16,541 bases of DNA from F1-20-MAGs119 sp964556145 (GTDB lineage Bacteria; Actinomycetota; Acidimicrobiia; Acidimicrobiales; Ilumatobacteraceae): positions 1-16,541 of the forward strand of contig CAZKVD010000035.1 of NCBI GenBank assembly GCA_964556145.1, in the 5' to 3' direction. The position numbers were made by a program, and so were the translations under genes. The notes under the pieces were generated by a model that saw only the letters and a program-made list of their open reading frames with translations, searched no databases and was not told the origin of the DNA. The first letter of the stretch is position 1; every line of letters starts with the position of its first letter. Positions 5,615-13,652 of this stretch are shown here, piece by piece.

Positions 5615-8600
5615 ATGTGCGGCATCATCTGCGTGCTCAGCCGCAAGGCTTCGCGGCCCACGCCCGGTCGCGACGAGATTCTCGGGCTGCTTTCGCGGGG
5701 ACGCGAGATCCTTGCCGCTCGCAGTTCCACCGCCGTCGGCGACGCGGTCGCGCTTCTTGCACAGGCCGACACTTTGTTGCGCGGCGAACCAGGGGTACGC
5801 GCACTTGTCGGAAACCGTGAGTTGGCTTCGGGGATTGCTGCTGCGGTGCAGGAAATGTTGCCGCTCGTTGTGGCAATCGAAGCCGACCTGGAATCGTCCG
5901 ACGACGCGCACGCCATCGAGGAATCGGCCGAGTCGATCGCGGCGGCCAAGGACGCACTGTGGTCGCTGCGCAACGACAGGCTGCGCACCGCTCGCGAAGT
6001 CGAGGCCCTGGCTGGATTGCAGGCGACACCCGAGGCGCTCGATGGGTATCTCGCAATTCAGCAGTCGCTGTCGGCAATCGACCGCATGGAAGTACGCGGC
6101 CGCGACTCTGCGGGCATCGGAGTTGTCGTGTGGGCTCACGGACTCACCGCCGACAGGTTGCCCGCAGGCGTTTCATGGGCCGACCGGTGCAACGATCCGT
6201 TGTTCGTGTCACGGTCGTTGCGAATCACGAATGACGTTTGGACGTTCGTCTACAAAGCAGCTGCCGAGATCGGTGAACTTGGTGACAACACCCGTGCCAT
6301 CCGACGCGAGGTCATGGCCGACGATGTTTTGCGCCACGTTCTCGCCCAGCCCGGTGCACGTGTGACAATCATCGGCCACACCCGTTGGGCAAGCGTTGGC
6401 ATCATCTCCGAACCCAACGCCCATCCCGTCACCGGCGAAGAGGTCGACCGTCCGTCTCCCCTCGTGCTTGCAGTGTTGAACGGCGACGTCGACAACTACG
6501 CCGACCTCAAGGTTGAACACGGCCTCAGCGTTGCCGAACCAATCACCACCGACGCAAAGGTGATCCCCAGCCTCGTCGCACGCCAACTCGAAGACGGCAC
6601 CGACCTGAGCGATGCCTTCGTTGCCACCGTTCGCCAATTCGAGGGCTCCGTCGCAATCGCAACCGTCTCGGCGGCAGAACCGGATCGCGTCATGTTGGCA
6701 CTGAAGGGCAGCGGCCAGGGTATGTGCATCGGTCTTGCCGAAGATGCATTCATCGTGGCAAGCGAGCCCTACGGCACCGTCGAAGAGACCAGTTCGCTCG
6801 TTCGCATGGATGGCGAGCGGGGCGAGATCATCGAACTGCGCTCCGCGGCCGCGGGTCGGCTCGAAGGAATGCGACGTTTTCTGTACGACGGAACCGTGGC
6901 ACCGATGTCGACCGACGACCTTTCGTCGGCCGGTGTCACGACACGCGACATCGACCGTGGTGATGCGCCGCACTTCCTTTTGAAAGAGATTCTCGAGGCC
7001 CCCGAGAGTTTCCGCAAGACGATTCGTGGGCGCATTCACGAGCATGGCGGTTTGTTCGTCGCCGATCTCGACGACGACGTCTTCCCCTCGGCGTTGCGCC
7101 GAGAGCTCGCCGAGGGTCGCATTCGTCGCATCCGAATCATCGGCCAGGGCACCGCGGCGGTCGCCGGCAGCAGCATGGTTTCGTTGCTGGTCGCACTCAC
7201 CGGTGATGCAATCGATGTCGATGCCCTCACGGCAACCGAATTCTCCGGGTTTGGTCTCAGCCCCGACATGTCCGACACCCTCGTTGTCGCCGTCAGTCAA
7301 AGCGGTACCACCACCGACACAAACCGCACCGTGGATCTGGCACGTGCTCGCGGTGCCAGGGTGGTTGCAATCGTGAACCGTCGCAACAGTGATCTGGTTC
7401 TGCGTGCAGACGGGGTGTTGTACACCTCCGACGGACGCGACATCGAGATGAGCGTCGCAAGTACCAAGGCGTTCTACGCACAGGTGGCCGCAGGCTCGCT
7501 GTTGGCATGTGCAATCAGCGATGCCGCAAATCTTGGTTCGGCGGCGCTGCGCAGCCGTGTTCTCGGCGCATTGCGCAATGTGCCCGATGCGATGCGTACG
7601 GTGATTGCCCAACGTCCGGCCATCGCCGATGCGGCGCGTCGCCATGCGCCGGCCAAGCGTTACTGGGCGGTCGTCGGCAATGGAGCCAATGCAGTTGCGG
7701 CACACGAGGTGCGAATCAAGTTGTCCGAACTCTGCTACAAGTCGATCTCTTGCGACATCACGGAGGACAAGAAGCACATCGATCTTTCGTGTGAACCGTT
7801 GATCCTCGTCTGCGCAGCCGGTCTCGAGGGTGGAACCGCCTCGGATGTGGCGAAAGAAATCGCCATTTACCGCGCCCACAAGGCGACACCGATCGTCGTG
7901 GCGACGCAAGGCGAACAGCGCTTCGACGCCGCCAGCGCCGTGCTCAACGTTCCCGAGATCGAGCAGTCCGTTGCGTTCATTCTGTCGGCGATGGTGGGGC
8001 ATCTCTTCGGCTACGAAGCCGCGCTTGCAATCGATGCAACGGCCCGCCCCCTGCGCGAGATCCGAGAAACCATCCGCGACGTCGTTGCAACGCATGCCGA
8101 CGCCGCGAGCCTCGTTGCCGCGGTCAGTCATGAAGTTGCGGCGCCGGCTTCGCGATTCCGTGACGCGCTGCTCACCGGCCAGTACGACGGCACGCTCGAG
8201 GCATCGACTGCGGTTCGCCTCAGTTCGGTGCTGGCCGATCTTCAGTCGCGCAACCCACTCGACTCCTACCAACGCCAGTCGGGCAAGGTTGTGACGCCGG
8301 TTGTTCTGCTCGATGATCTCACCGCGGCTCTCACGCGGGCGATCGATGAATTGACCCGTCCCGTCGATGCGATCCGCCACCAGGCCAAGACCGTCACCGT
8401 GGGCATTTCGCGCAGCGACGAGGGCCTCATGGATCGGGCACTTGTTCAGGCGGTTGTTGCCGCAGGGGCATCGCGCGACCGGCTCACGTATCGCACGCTC
8501 AAGGTTCTTGCCGACCTCGATGCCGCCGTGGCGTCGATCAACGGCTACACCCGCTATCGCATCGAAGGCGGCGACGCGGATGACGCCACCATCACGATCA

Positions 8601-8986
8601 TCGACCGCGCCGGCCTCTCCAAGGACCTGAAGTCGCGCGTTGATGGAACCGCGACACTGGTCGGTACCAAGCACCGCGTGGCACGCGACCAAGAGGTTCT
8701 CGTCACTCGCGGCCGCTCGGATGGCCGCACCGTCGTGTTGGTGCCCGAGGTGAAGTCCGGTGAGACAACCGGTGTCACTTTGTTGCACGTCACCTTCCAC
8801 CCGACGCTCGACGCGCCGACAATGAAGTCGGTACTTGCGGGTTACGACGATCGTTACAACCGGCTTGTCGACTGGGTCAAGGAAACCGAGAACGAGTTCC
8901 GTGACGACCTGCTCGCCGATCTCCCGGTGGCCGATGCCCTCATTGCGCCGATCTCCGAATCCGCCGAGCGTTGGCGCTCGCGTTGA
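5615..8986 (+). CDS. glmS: Oversized glutamine:fructose-6-phosphate aminotransferase (GlmS-like, 1123 aa)
   Basis: GlmS makes glucosamine-6-phosphate from fructose-6-phosphate and glutamine. The start at 5615 is fixed by MCGI, which must expose Cys2 as nucleophile. The glutaminase residues are all present: R161 in RGRDSAG, R257 in GHTRWA, N289-G290 and D313. SIS1 (about 503-640) has S561-QSGTTTD and VASTKAF. SIS2 (about 680-800) has K702-LS-E705 and H721, with the same 16-residue E-to-H spacing as E. coli E488/H504. The tail motif VDAIRHQAKTVTV (917-929) matches the E. coli C-terminus, placing Schiff-base Lys603 at K925. By eye, extra blocks total about 514 residues: about 134 (after residue 12), 49 (about 173-230), 105 (about 815-910) and 193 after the tail (931-1123). 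The usual G-E-L-K-H-G-P loop reads T-E-D-K-K-H-I-D. It lies ten bases after glmM and four before acpS. Confidence 0.88.
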   Translation: MCGIICVLSRKASRPTPGRDEILGLLSRGREILAARSSTAVGDAVALLAQADTLLRGEPGVRALVGNRELASGIAAAVQEMLPLVVAIEADLESSDDAHAIEESAESIAAAKDALWSLRNDRLRTAREVEALAGLQATPEALDGYLAIQQSLSAIDRMEVRGRDSAGIGVVVWAHGLTADRLPAGVSWADRCNDPLFVSRSLRITNDVWTFVYKAAAEIGELGDNTRAIRREVMADDVLRHVLAQPGARVTIIGHTRWASVGIISEPNAHPVTGEEVDRPSPLVLAVLNGDVDNYADLKVEHGLSVAEPITTDAKVIPSLVARQLEDGTDLSDAFVATVRQFEGSVAIATVSAAEPDRVMLALKGSGQGMCIGLAEDAFIVASEPYGTVEETSSLVRMDGERGEIIELRSAAAGRLEGMRRFLYDGTVAPMSTDDLSSAGVTTRDIDRGDAPHFLLKEILEAPESFRKTIRGRIHEHGGLFVADLDDDVFPSALRRELAEGRIRRIRIIGQGTAAVAGSSMVSLLVALTGDAIDVDALTATEFSGFGLSPDMSDTLVVAVSQSGTTTDTNRTVDLARARGARVVAIVNRRNSDLVLRADGVLYTSDGRDIEMSVASTKAFYAQVAAGSLLACAISDAANLGSAALRSRVLGALRNVPDAMRTVIAQRPAIADAARRHAPAKRYWAVVGNGANAVAAHEVRIKLSELCYKSISCDITEDKKHIDLSCEPLILVCAAGLEGGTASDVAKEIAIYRAHKATPIVVATQGEQRFDAASAVLNVPEIEQSVAFILSAMVGHLFGYEAALAIDATARPLREIRETIRDVVATHADAASLVAAVSHEVAAPASRFRDALLTGQYDGTLEASTAVRLSSVLADLQSRNPLDSYQRQSGKVVTPVVLLDDLTAALTRAIDELTRPVDAIRHQAKTVTVGISRSDEGLMDRALVQAVVAAGASRDRLTYRTLKVLADLDAAVASINGYTRYRIEGGDADDATITIIDRAGLSKDLKSRVDGTATLVGTKHRVARDQEVLVTRGRSDGRTVVLVPEVKSGETTGVTLLHVTFHPTLDAPTMKSVLAGYDDRYNRLVDWVKETENEFRDDLLADLPVADALIAPISESAERWRSR

Positions 8987-8990
8987 ACCA

Positions 8991-9356
8991 ATGAAGGGAA
9001 TCGGAGTCGACGCCGTCGACGTTGCGCGGTTCCGTTCGGCGCTCGACCGCACTCCAACAATGCGACGTCGCCTTTTCACCGACGAAGAGATCGCGCTTGC
9101 CGACGAACGGGGCAATGACGCAGCGACCCTGGCCGCCCGGTTTGCCGTACGCGAAGCAACGATGAAGGCCCTGGGCGTGGGTCTTGGCGCCTTTGATTTC
9201 CACGATGTGTGGGTCCGCAAGGCGGCGAGCGGAGCACCCGAGCTGGTGGTATCCGGACGGGCCGCGCAACTTGCAACCGACCGGGGTGTGAACGGCTGGC
9301 ATCTGTCTCTCAGCCATACCGACACGGTCGCCATCGCGGTCGTCGCCGCGCTCTGA
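8991..9356 (+). CDS. acpS: Holo-[acyl-carrier-protein] synthase
   Basis: AcpS transfers 4'-phosphopantetheine from CoA to a serine of acyl carrier protein, activating fatty-acid synthesis. The 121-residue product has the family layout: G-I-G-V-D7 (metal ligand Asp) at the start, F-A-V-R-E55-A-T-M-K-A-L-G (catalytic Glu) in the middle and WHLSLSHTDTVAIAVV at the end. Length is normal (about 120-130). The start ATG 8991 places D7 correctly and is four bases after glmS. The reading frame is open further upstream inside glmS, but nothing there resembles AcpS. The next gene, nnr, follows after 16 bases, which is a classic actinobacterial arrangement. Confidence 0.93.
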   Translation: MKGIGVDAVDVARFRSALDRTPTMRRRLFTDEEIALADERGNDAATLAARFAVREATMKALGVGLGAFDFHDVWVRKAASGAPELVVSGRAAQLATDRGVNGWHLSLSHTDTVAIAVVAAL

Positions 9357-9372
9357 GCCGTACGCTGACACC

Positions 9373-10749
9373 GTGCAGCCGGTTCTCTCGCCCGACCAGA
9401 TGCGACACGTCGATGCGAACAGCGATACCTCGTTCGACGTCCTTGTCGAACGTGCCGGCCACGCGGTGGCTCATGCCGCTCGATTGTTGATGGGCGGCAC
9501 GTACGGTCGTCGGGTCGCGGTGGTTGCGGGCAAGGGGAACAACGGTGCCGACGGCAGGGTGGCGGCGCGTCGTCTCGAAGAGCGTGGTGCCCGGGTTGTC
9601 GTCTTTGATGCCGAGCGTGCCCCAATGCTGCTTGCCGACTACGACCTCGTCATCGACGCCGCCTACGGCACCGGATTTCGGGGGGAGTACTTCGCCCCCG
9701 ACACCAAGATTCCGGTTCTTGCCGTCGACGTGCCGAGTGGAATCGACTCACGAACAGGCGAGGTACGCGGCCGTCCCGCACGAGCGACGGCAACGGTCAC
9801 GTTCGGTGTGTTGAAGCCCGGTCTCGTGCTCGAGCCGGGACGGTCGTACGCGGGTGAGGTCGGAATCGCCGACATCGGATTGCGCATCGAACGAGCCGTC
9901 GATGTTGATGCGCGTGTTCTTGGCGTTGTCGAACCCGATGACGTGGCGGAGTGGATCCCACGCAGGGATGTTGCGGCCCACAAGTGGAAGAACGCAGTAC
10001 GTGCAATTGCCGGTAGTCGTGGGATGCCCGGTGCTGCACGATTGGCCTGTGCCGCTGCATACCGATCGGGAGCGGGCATCGTTCACTTGTCGAGTCTCGG
10101 CATTGCCGGCGACGTCGAGGTGCCAACCGAGGTCGTGTACCGGCAATTCCCCGAGGTGGGTTGGGCGCGTGCAGCACTTTCCGACATCGACAGGTTTGCT
10201 GCCGTGCTCGTCGGGCCGGGCATCGGTCGTGGTGACGAATTGGTCGACGATCTCGTCGAGTTTGTCGGTGGGTGTCCGAGGCCGCTGGTCATCGATGGTG
10301 ATGGTCTCACCCTTCTCGGCGCATCGCGCGACGGGCGCCACGGTGACGCTCCCGACGTGATCGCACGACGCAATGCACCGACCGTGCTCACACCCCACGA
10401 CGGTGAATTCAGCGCGCTCGTCGGGGCGCCACCCGGGGTCGACCGAATCGCGGCCGCGCGCGAGGCAGCGGTTCGTCTCGGTGCCGTCGTGCTGTTGAAG
10501 GGTCCAACGACAGTCATTGCCGAACCGAACGGCGATGCTCTCATCGTGGCATCGGGTGACGAACGTCTGGCGACCGCGGGGTCGGGTGACGTCCTCACGG
10601 GGATCATCGCCGCCTACCTGGCGCGTGGTGCAACGGCCCTGCACGCTGCTGCGGCCGGCGCACATGCCCATGCAGCCACGCTTCGGGATCTTCCCGAATC
10701 GGGCATTGTCGCAAGCGATCTGGTCGGGGAATTGAACCACCATGACTGA
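9373..10749 (+). CDS. nnr: Bifunctional NAD(P)H-hydrate epimerase / ADP-dependent dehydratase
   Basis: This 458-residue fusion repairs hydrated NADH and NADPH. The N-terminal epimerase domain (YjeF_N/NnrE, about 1-175) carries LVERAG, GKGNNGADG (53-61), and D119-VPSG-IDSRTGE. The C-terminal dehydratase domain (NnrD, ribokinase-like, about 185-458) carries AHKWKNA, the P-G-A-A-R-L-A nucleotide-site helix, VLTPHDGEF, and the catalytic-base motif G403-SGD-VL. The epimerase half looks more compact than in E. coli, with a shortened loop around 80-112. The start is GTG 9373, which gives the conserved family N-terminus. It is 16 bases after acpS, and its last eight bases overlap the start of alr (ATGACTGA), so the two are coupled. 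Confidence 0.94.
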   Translation: MQPVLSPDQMRHVDANSDTSFDVLVERAGHAVAHAARLLMGGTYGRRVAVVAGKGNNGADGRVAARRLEERGARVVVFDAERAPMLLADYDLVIDAAYGTGFRGEYFAPDTKIPVLAVDVPSGIDSRTGEVRGRPARATATVTFGVLKPGLVLEPGRSYAGEVGIADIGLRIERAVDVDARVLGVVEPDDVAEWIPRRDVAAHKWKNAVRAIAGSRGMPGAARLACAAAYRSGAGIVHLSSLGIAGDVEVPTEVVYRQFPEVGWARAALSDIDRFAAVLVGPGIGRGDELVDDLVEFVGGCPRPLVIDGDGLTLLGASRDGRHGDAPDVIARRNAPTVLTPHDGEFSALVGAPPGVDRIAAAREAAVRLGAVVLLKGPTTVIAEPNGDALIVASGDERLATAGSGDVLTGIIAAYLARGATALHAAAAGAHAHAATLRDLPESGIVASDLVGELNHHD

Positions 10750-11881
10750 CCACAAGCCGATCCGTTGGGCGTGGGCCGAGGTCGACCTTGGTGCCTACGA
10801 ACACAACATCGCAGTTTTGCGACGAATGGTTTCACCGTCGGCAGTGTGGGCCGTGGTGAAGGCCGATGCCTACGGTCACGGTGCGGTTTCAATGTCGGGT
10901 GCTGCCGTGGCAGCCGGTGTCGAGGGCCTGTGTGTCGCCCTCACGTCCGAGGGCATCGAACTACGTCGCGCAGGAATCGAAGCTCCGATTCTCGTTCTCT
11001 CGGAACAACCCGTCGACGACATTCCGCAGATCGTGGCGAACCGGCTGACGCCCACTGTTTATCGCACCGACTACGTCGATGCGCTTGCCGCCGAGGTCGC
11101 TCGCCGCGGCATGCAACCGATCTCCGTCCACGTGAAGGTCGACACCGGCATGCACCGAGTCGGGTCGAATCCGCACGACGTCCCGGTTCTCATCGAACAC
11201 ATCAAGGGCCATGGAACCTCCCTGCGCCTTGCAGGTGTGTACACGCACTTTGCAACAGCCGACGAGCCGTCCCACCCCTCAAACATGCTGCAGGCCCAAC
11301 GCTTCGACGAAGTGATCGCCGAACTTGCGCCGCTGCCGCACGGTGTTGCCCTGCATGCAGTGAACTCGGCCGGCGCAATGTCGATGCCGACACAGCGCCA
11401 CAGTTTCGTTCGCGCCGGAATCGCAACATACGGGATTCTGCCGGGAGACGGCGTTGCCGAATTTTGCGCCGATCTGCGCCCGGTGATGTCACTGCGTGCC
11501 CGTGTCTCGCGTGTGCACCGCATTGCTGCCGGTGAGGGTGTCTCGTACGGCCATCGCTTCGTTGCACAACACGACACCACCATCGCGACTCTTCCCATCG
11601 GCTACGCCGACGGCGTTCCGCGCAGACTGTGGTCGCAGGGCGGGGCGGTCCTCGTCGGTGGACGCCGCCGGCCAATCGTGGGCGTGGTCACGATGGATCA
11701 GTTGATGATCGACTGCGGTGATGACGAGGTGGACGTTGGCGACGAAGCCGTTCTCATCGGCCGGCAGGGAAACGAACGGATCACGTCCGAAGACTGGGCG
11801 AGGGCCCTCGACACCATTGGTTACGAGGTGACCTGCGGTATCGGACCGCGCGTGCCGCGCATCTACACCCGTAGCGTGTAG
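10742..11881 (+). CDS. alr: Alanine racemase
   Basis: Alr interconverts L- and D-alanine with pyridoxal phosphate and supplies D-Ala for peptidoglycan. The 379-residue product has the PLP lysine K40 in AVVKADAYGHG, KVDTGMHRVG (R139 region) and the second catalytic base Y269 in GEGVSYGHRF. The C-terminal beta domain has V-G-V-V-T-M-D-Q-L-M-I-D and I-L-P-G-D-G. The barrel domain covers about 1-245 and the beta domain the rest. ATG 10742 overlaps the end of nnr by eight bases. With glmM and glmS this is a third cell-wall precursor gene in the window. tsaE follows 15 bases after its stop, as is common in Actinomycetota. Confidence 0.97.
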   Translation: MTDHKPIRWAWAEVDLGAYEHNIAVLRRMVSPSAVWAVVKADAYGHGAVSMSGAAVAAGVEGLCVALTSEGIELRRAGIEAPILVLSEQPVDDIPQIVANRLTPTVYRTDYVDALAAEVARRGMQPISVHVKVDTGMHRVGSNPHDVPVLIEHIKGHGTSLRLAGVYTHFATADEPSHPSNMLQAQRFDEVIAELAPLPHGVALHAVNSAGAMSMPTQRHSFVRAGIATYGILPGDGVAEFCADLRPVMSLRARVSRVHRIAAGEGVSYGHRFVAQHDTTIATLPIGYADGVPRRLWSQGGAVLVGGRRRPIVGVVTMDQLMIDCGDDEVDVGDEAVLIGRQGNERITSEDWARALDTIGYEVTCGIGPRVPRIYTRSV

Positions 11882-11896
11882 TGCGGTTGGCCCACC

Positions 11897-12388
11897 ATGT
11901 ATCTCCACGCAGACACCCTCGACGACACGACGGACATCGCCCGAATTCTCTCGGGCTTTCTCCGCACGGGCGACATCGTTGTTCTTGCAGGTGACATGGG
12001 CACCGGAAAGACGGCTTTCACGAAGGCTGCATCGGCTGCACTCGGTGTCGTCGAGCCCGTGACGTCACCCACCTTCAATCTTGTGCACACCTACGAAGGT
12101 GATGGCATCTTGGTTCATCACGTCGATCTGTACCGCTTGTCACGAACCGATGAAATCGAGGATCTGGCGATCGACGAATTGGCCCGCACCGGCGTTGTCT
12201 TCGTTGAATGGGGTGATGTCGGCGACGATCTCATCGGTGACCACCTCGAGATCAAGATAGCGATCGGTGAAACCGACGCAGAACGTGATTTTTCCCTGCG
12301 CTCGGTCGGTCGACGTTGGGACGCGCGATGGGAAAAATTGTCGGTTGCGCTGGCCCCGTACGTTTTCGATGAATGGGGCGCGCCATGA
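11897..12388 (+). CDS. tsaE: tRNA t6A synthesis ATPase TsaE
   Basis: TsaE is the ATPase that resets the TsaB-TsaD complex during N6-threonylcarbamoyladenosine synthesis at A37 of ANN-decoding tRNAs. The 163-residue product shows a Walker A loop G32-DMGTGKT39, the switch region TSPTFNLVHTY, the metal-binding HVDLYRL (D77) and VFVEWGD (E104-W105), in the canonical order. The start at ATG 11897 gives a family-typical N-terminus. The stop overlaps the tsaB start (ATGA, 12385-12388). The C-terminal 20 residues, after W143, are weakly conserved, as usual in the family. It is the first member of a coupled tsaE-tsaB-rimI-tsaD group. Confidence 0.95.
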   Translation: MYLHADTLDDTTDIARILSGFLRTGDIVVLAGDMGTGKTAFTKAASAALGVVEPVTSPTFNLVHTYEGDGILVHHVDLYRLSRTDEIEDLAIDELARTGVVFVEWGDVGDDLIGDHLEIKIAIGETDAERDFSLRSVGRRWDARWEKLSVALAPYVFDEWGAP

Positions 12389-13125
12389 AGCTGTTGGCAA
12401 TCGACACGGCCACCGAGCAGGTCAGCATTGCGGTTGGCAACGCCACGCACGTTTCGGCGGCGATGCACGTTGCAAGCGACCGACGCCACGTCGAAGCACT
12501 GGTTCCGGCCATTCAGTTGTTGCTGGGAAACCTCGGTCTCGACATCCACGATCTCAGTGCGATCGCTGTCGATGTGGGGCCCGGCCTCTTCACCGGCATG
12601 CGTGTCGGATTGGCAACCGCCCAGACGTTGGCCGATCTTGCCGAGATCCCACTTGTCGGTGTCAACAGCCTCGAGGTCGTTGCGCACGGCGCCCGTACAG
12701 TCTCGCCGCTCGACGTTGACGATGTCGACGTCGTGGTGCCGATTCTCGACGCACGGCGCAGCCAGGTGTACTGGTCGATGTTCCGCAACAACTTCAGTGA
12801 AACCAACCCACTCGACGAGGTTCGTCGACCGCGGGTGGGTGACGTCACCGAACTCGTCGAGGACATCATGGATCGCGGACAACGGGCCCTGGTTGTCGGC
12901 ACCGGTGCCGAGCGTTATGCCGAGCAGATCGCGGCAAGTCCCGAGTCGGTGCGCATGGGCCAAAAGTCGGGCCTGCAGTCGTTCGCCTTCAACCCGCACG
13001 TCCCGCATGCTTCGGTGTTGCTTGCCCTTGCCGCTGCACGGGTCGACAAGGGGTCGGTCGGTGCGAGCATCGAGCCGATGTACCTGCGTCCACCCGACGC
13101 CGAGATCAACTGGACGACACGATGA
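12385..13125 (+). CDS. tsaB: tRNA t6A synthesis subunit TsaB
   Basis: TsaB is the non-catalytic ASKHA-fold partner of TsaD in the threonylcarbamoyl transferase complex. The 246-residue product begins LLAIDTATEQVSIAV (the ATPase-like strand pair) and has the signature D-V-G-P-G-L-F-T-G-M-R-V-G-L-A-T at about 63-78, followed by LVGVNSLEVVA and ILDARRSQVYW. These are TsaB hallmarks, and it lacks the metal-binding histidine pair of TsaD. The start ATG 12385 overlaps the tsaE stop, and the stop overlaps the rimI start by four bases (ATGA). The C-terminal half is variable, as is normal for the family. Confidence 0.94.
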   Translation: MKLLAIDTATEQVSIAVGNATHVSAAMHVASDRRHVEALVPAIQLLLGNLGLDIHDLSAIAVDVGPGLFTGMRVGLATAQTLADLAEIPLVGVNSLEVVAHGARTVSPLDVDDVDVVVPILDARRSQVYWSMFRNNFSETNPLDEVRRPRVGDVTELVEDIMDRGQRALVVGTGAERYAEQIAASPESVRMGQKSGLQSFAFNPHVPHASVLLALAAARVDKGSVGASIEPMYLRPPDAEINWTTR

Positions 13126-13652
13126 ACCCGGTGCTCGACATCGAGCTCATGCGCAGGCGACACCTGAGGCAGATCATGCCCATCGAAGAAGTTGTTTACC
13201 CGCGACCCTGGAGCCTCGGAGTCTTCAACGCCGAGCTCGACCTTGCCAAGCGTGGAGAACGCTTTTACATCGTCGGCACCATCGACGGCCGTCTCGTTGG
13301 TTATGCGGGCCTCTTGTTCACGCCCGACGATGCGCACGTCACGAACATCGCTGTTGATCCCGATTGGCAGCGGCGCGGAATCGCCACCGATCTTCTTCTC
13401 GAATTGTGTTGGAAGGCAAGGGAACACGGCAGCCAAGGGATGTCGCTCGAGGTGCGCGTCAGCAACGAAGCGGCCCAGGCGTTGTACGCACGGTTCGGTT
13501 TCGTTCCCGCCGGCGTACGGCGCAAGTACTACGAGAACGTCGAGGACGCCATTGTCATGTGGTGTCACGACGTCGGCTCGCCCGAACAGGCTCACCGCCT
13601 GCGCGACATTGAAGATGCCCGTCGCATGGCGGTTGAACGGAGCGCACAGTGA
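13122..13652 (+). CDS. rimI: Ribosomal protein S18 alanine N-acetyltransferase RimI
   Basis: This 176-residue GNAT-fold acetyltransferase has the acetyl-CoA pyrophosphate loop Q83-RRGIA88 after V-T-N-I-A-V-D-P, then L-E-V-R-V-S-N-E-A-A-Q-A-L-Y-A-R-F-G-F, and the RimI-typical ending R-R-K-Y-Y-E-N-V-E-D-A-I-V-M-W. RimI acetylates the N-terminus of protein S18. Its position between tsaB and tsaD is the common one and supports the assignment over other GNAT enzymes. A tail of about 28 residues beyond the usual end (149-176) is charged and of no recognised function. It is joined to both neighbours by four-base overlaps (ATGA with tsaB, GTGA with tsaD). Confidence 0.92.
   Translation: MNPVLDIELMRRRHLRQIMPIEEVVYPRPWSLGVFNAELDLAKRGERFYIVGTIDGRLVGYAGLLFTPDDAHVTNIAVDPDWQRRGIATDLLLELCWKAREHGSQGMSLEVRVSNEAAQALYARFGFVPAGVRRKYYENVEDAIVMWCHDVGSPEQAHRLRDIEDARRMAVERSAQ

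Noticed and set aside
7990..8080. R817 of GlmS as a Lys603-to-Arg replacement (P-L-R-E-I-R aligned with P-R-N-L-A-K)
   Set aside because: A much better match to the E. coli C-tail, with the lysine intact, was found at residues 917-929, so the catalytic lysine is not lost.
6209..9625. Minus-strand open frame of 1138 codons antisense to glmS, acpS and the start of nnr
   Set aside because: It mirrors the codon bias of the high-GC plus-strand genes, crosses three well-supported genes, and its translation is low-complexity and Arg/His/Asp-rich with no recognisable motif.
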